Shown: in pieces, positions 19,747-21,705 of the stretch
Position numbering within the stretch: the stretch's first letter is position 1
Layout of the letters: the number at the start of each line of letters is the position of its first letter
Source: Avoscillospira sp045589035
GTDB lineage: Bacteria > Bacillota > Clostridia > Oscillospirales > Oscillospiraceae
Direction: 5' to 3'
Length of the DNA: 21,705 nt
Assembly (NCBI GenBank): GCA_045589035.1
Contig: JAZNFJ010000137.1
Span: forward strand, 1-21,705
The notes under the pieces: generated by a model
What the model saw: the letters and a program-made list of their open reading frames with translations, nothing else
Told to the model about the DNA's origin: nothing
The model's database searches: none
Translations under genes and position numbers: made by a program

Positions 19747-19901
19747 CATTCTATGATATTACCGTTTTCTACATCGATGGTACCAAGGAGGAATACTGCG
19801 GCAGTTATCAGGTCCATGAGGGCCGACTCCGTATCTATACCCAGCATGACGGGGTGGTCAAGATCCCGTTTACGTCGATTAAGAAATACATCATCAAGTG
19901 A
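19743..19901 (+). CDS. Very small beta-rich phage protein
   Basis: This 52-residue gene overlaps the previous one by ATGA and has CAGGAGG upstream. The product looks like a single small beta barrel or sheet: YDITVFYIDGTKEEYCGSY, GRLRIYTQHDGVVKIPF, then a 'SIKKYIIK' end. Proteins with an 'F.DG....Y' opening, a 'IPF.SIK.Y' ending and this length are common in Gram-positive phage early regions, but the function is unknown. It ends the packed run of small genes; a 144-base structured spacer follows. Confidence 0.6.
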   Translation: MTFYDITVFYIDGTKEEYCGSYQVHEGRLRIYTQHDGVVKIPFTSIKKYIIK

Positions 19902-19917
19902 CGCAGTTTGCGCCGTG

Positions 19918-19937
19918 GCACCGGGCCTCACCGGTGC
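19918..19937 (+). other. Stem-loop in the leader of the HUH gene
   Basis: GCACCGG (19918-19924) and CCGGTGC (19931-19937) form a 7-bp stem with a 6-base loop. It is the first of two hairpins in the 144-base non-coding interval before the Rep-like gene. It could be an RNA element or, since it precedes an HUH gene, part of an origin (speculative). Confidence 0.35.
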
Positions 19938-19968
19938 TATGTCGGAGCCTGTGACAGGGCATGTTTTG

Positions 19969-19990
19969 AAATCGCTTCGGCGATTTTTGA
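19969..19990 (+). terminator. UUCG-loop intrinsic terminator or attenuator
   Basis: AAATCGC (19969-19975), loop TTCG and GCGATTT (19980-19986) form a stable hairpin followed by TTGAAAAC; outer GTTTT and AAAAC segments can extend it. It would terminate part of the early transcript before the Rep-like gene, or act as an attenuator. Confidence 0.5.
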
Positions 19991-20045
19991 AAACTTGGTA
20001 GGTGCCTAAGTTTAGAACCATGCGTGTTCAGAAGGAGAGAGCGGG

Positions 20046-20849
20046 ATGAAAAAAGAAGGATACTGGGTGATCCGCACCTATAAGGCGGGCAGGATCGGAG
20101 AGAAGATCAAATACTGGGTGCCTGGCAAGAGACCATCCCGCTCTCTTAGAAGGATTAAGTCAGATATCAAGAAACAGCAGCAGAATGAGAGTGATGCCAT
20201 CAAACATGTGGCTAGGCTAATCAATGAGAACTTCCTGGGGGGAGATGCCTTTGATGCGCTGACCTATTCAGATGACGCATTGGATAAACTGGCTGGGAAG
20301 CTGCCGCCTATCAAGGACCCGGAAGAGAGAATGGCTGCCCTCTACAAACTGGCAGAACATGAGTTGGAACTCTATATCCGTAGATGCCGCAATGCCTGCA
20401 AGAAAGCCGGAATTGAATTCAAGTACATAGCCATCACATCGGATATGGACGGTGAGACAGGAGAGAGAGTTCGAATTCATCACCACATTATAGCGAATAG
20501 AGAGGTTCGGGGAATTATCCGGGAACTGTGGCTACACGGAACAATCGAAAAAGATGCTGTTTGGCATGAGGATGATCATTTTGGTTTGGCCAAGTATCTG
20601 ATGGATCAGGTACGGAGAATACCGGATGCTAAGAAATACAAGCGCTCCAGAAACCTAATAGTTCCGGAGCCAAAAGATCGCATTGCTCTGGGTGGAAAAG
20701 AAGTTCAGCCCCCCAGAGGAGCCTCGATGATTTACCGTGGAGAATTTATCCCCGGCCGTCCGCAATACATACGTTACATCCTGCCAGTAGAAAAGAAATC
20801 TGGTGGCGGGCCTGATCCTGACAGAACAGACCAAGGAGGTGCAGCATGA
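20046..20849 (+). CDS. HUH-type Rep-like protein (rolling-circle replication-associated family)
   Basis: This 267-residue protein resembles the rolling-circle replication-associated family found in Clostridia phages and mobile elements. Pointers are the histidine cluster in 'RIHHHIIAN' (H145-H147), 'GIIRELWLHGTI' (156-167), a candidate catalytic Tyr in 'LAKYLMDQVRR' (Y184) and the basic 'KKYKRSRNLIVPEP' (196-209). HUH enzymes nick one DNA strand through a tyrosine linkage. An N-terminal basic region precedes (1-50). AAGGAGAG lies upstream of the ATG, and the stop overlaps the next gene. Whether it starts replication of the phage or acts in another nicking step is not visible. The usual two-strand motif 1 is not obvious, so the call is moderate. 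Confidence 0.7.
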   Translation: MKKEGYWVIRTYKAGRIGEKIKYWVPGKRPSRSLRRIKSDIKKQQQNESDAIKHVARLINENFLGGDAFDALTYSDDALDKLAGKLPPIKDPEERMAALYKLAEHELELYIRRCRNACKKAGIEFKYIAITSDMDGETGERVRIHHHIIANREVRGIIRELWLHGTIEKDAVWHEDDHFGLAKYLMDQVRRIPDAKKYKRSRNLIVPEPKDRIALGGKEVQPPRGASMIYRGEFIPGRPQYIRYILPVEKKSGGGPDPDRTDQGGAA

Positions 20850-21307
20850 GTAAACCAAGATATATTTGGTGGGGATTTGCACGTAAGATGATTCGCGCAT
20901 ATCCAGATCTGAAAGAAGCATGGAAGGATCTGCACAGCCAGTCTATGACTGCGGATTATTCCGGCATGCCAAAGGGAGGAAGCGCAGGACGGACTGTCGA
21001 ATCCATTGCGCTGCGTCAGCTGCCACCGGATGATCAGAAAGTATATGATGCAGTATCAAAGGCTGTAGAAATAACAAAACGGCGGCCTGATGGAAGTGAC
21101 CGTATTTCTTTGATCCGTTATGTGTACTGGCATAAGAAACAACACACGGTAAAGGATGCTGCACTTCAAGTGCCGGTATCAGAAAGAACAGCGGAAAGAT
21201 GGCATAGTGAATTCGTGAGACTGGTCGGTAAATGCTATGGGTTTGCTATTGTTGGCGGTTCTGAGCCAAATACATGTGCTAAAATCGAAAGCATGAAGGA
21301 TTATTAA
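20846..21307 (+). CDS. RinA/ArpU-like late transcription activator
   Basis: This 153-residue protein overlaps the Rep-like gene by ATGA. A C-terminal helix-turn-helix of sigma-region-4 type is visible (about 101-127: TVKDAALQVPVSERTAERWHSEFVRLV), preceded by a helical region 'SLIRYVYWHKKQH' (88-100), the usual layout of RinA/ArpU-like phage regulators. In Gram-positive siphoviruses such genes sit just before HNH and terminase genes and activate late transcription. Here it lies 12 bases before the HNH gene, in exactly that place. It would turn on the packaging, tail and lysis genes. The assignment is by position plus motif. Confidence 0.65.
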   Translation: MSKPRYIWWGFARKMIRAYPDLKEAWKDLHSQSMTADYSGMPKGGSAGRTVESIALRQLPPDDQKVYDAVSKAVEITKRRPDGSDRISLIRYVYWHKKQHTVKDAALQVPVSERTAERWHSEFVRLVGKCYGFAIVGGSEPNTCAKIESMKDY

Positions 21308-21319
21308 GGGAGAAGAACC

Positions 21320-21670
21320 ATGGCAACGAAACGAAATCGCCCAGATAAGGACGGAACACACCGACTGGCATTTGAGCGGAATAAGAAAAAGGTCATGGCG
21401 ACACAAACTGTTTGCGGTATATGCGGAAAACCAGTAGACAAAGATCTTCGATACCCGCATCCGCTGTCAGCTTGTATTGATCATATTATCCCTGTGGCAA
21501 AAGGTGGACACCCCAGCGACCTGGATAATCTGCAGCTGGCTCATTGGACTTGTAACAGACAAAAATCTGACAAGCTCCTCAGACGTCATAGAAAGGCCGA
21601 GGAGGACGAGACGTTATCCAACCGCATTTTGCCACAATCAAGGGATTGGTCGTCTTACAAGTCCAGCTAA
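21320..21670 (+). CDS. HNH endonuclease (terminase-associated type)
   Basis: This 116-residue protein has a classical HNH (McrA-like) domain: CGIC (C32, C35), 'CIDHIIPVAKGGHPSDLDNLQLAHWTCNRQKSD' with D54, H55, N70, H75 and C78. The N-terminal 30 residues are basic and the C-terminal tail is short. In cos-packaging phages such as HK97 a small HNH protein encoded next to terminase supports specific cos cleavage. This gene stands just where terminase should follow and ends at a GC-rich cos-like stretch. GGGAG precedes the ATG. The gene appears intact. Confidence 0.9.
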   Translation: MATKRNRPDKDGTHRLAFERNKKKVMATQTVCGICGKPVDKDLRYPHPLSACIDHIIPVAKGGHPSDLDNLQLAHWTCNRQKSDKLLRRHRKAEEDETLSNRILPQSRDWSSYKSS

Positions 21671-21705
21671 GGGGGCGTATCCCCCTCCCGGGGCCTCTTC
21701 TGACC
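21671..21705 (+). other. GC-rich cos-like stretch at the window end
   Basis: GGGGG (21671-21675), CGTAT and CCCCC (21676-21685) form a hairpin directly after the HNH stop, followed by CCCGGGGCCTC. GC-rich runs with local symmetry between HNH and terminase genes are typical of cos sites of Gram-positive siphoviruses. The window ends too soon to see the small terminase gene or to place the cut. Confidence 0.4.

Noticed and set aside
1..21705. CRISPR arrays and insertion sequences
   Set aside because: No evenly spaced direct repeats with unique spacers and no transposase gene were seen; the only regular repeats are the integrase arm sites, operators and DGR repeats.

Overview
The window reads as about half of a temperate tailed (siphovirus-like) phage genome of a Gram-positive host, most likely a gut-type Bacillota of class Clostridia. 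The grounds are strong AGGAGG-type ribosome binding sites before nearly every gene, tightly packed and often overlapping genes, a TcdE-type holin, an Amidase_3-SH3 endolysin, a DUF6275 gene, a DUF1064 gene and a ReqiPepy6 Gp37-like tail protein. No chromosomal host gene is visible.

Layout. 1-3791: end of the tail module (Gp37-like tail protein, two baseplate or appendage proteins, and a large tail protein carrying a glycerophosphodiesterase domain). 3853-6301: a minus-strand ribbon-helix-helix gene, DUF6275, a small secreted protein, a small Cys-rich gene broken by a 10-bp tandem duplication, endolysin and holin. 6359-6591: an attP-like site made of the 3' half of a tRNA-Pro(GGG) gene flanked by five TTGATAC repeats. 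6592-9091 (minus): integrase, HIRAN membrane protein and LexA/CI-like repressor. 9092-9289: divergent switch region with five 17-bp operators (a sixth at 9482). 9290-10587: Cro-like regulator and small early genes. 10588-11371: tRNA cluster. 11646-14433: a diversity-generating retroelement (DGR). 14474-21670: early and replication genes (helicase-methyltransferase fusion, second tyrosine recombinase, DUF1064 nuclease, HUH Rep-like protein, RinA-like activator, HNH endonuclease), ending in a GC-rich cos-like stretch where terminase would be expected to follow.

The highlight is the DGR. It has two tandem target genes with C-type-lectin-like ends, an Avd-type helical protein, one template repeat and a DGR-type reverse transcriptase. 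Aligned by eye, the template differs from variable repeat 1 at 12 positions and from variable repeat 2 at 11 positions, and every difference lies at a template adenine. All 20 adenines of the repeat sit in a 36-nt core, while both constant flanks contain none. The cassette lies between the tRNAs and the replication genes, not beside the tail genes.

How it works together (inference): lysis genes, attP and integrase are contiguous, as in a circular or excised phage genome and not in an integrated prophage. The CI/Cro pair would choose lysogeny or lysis through the shared operators. The rightward transcript would express tRNAs, DGR and replication genes, and the RinA-like protein would then switch on late packaging, tail and lysis genes.
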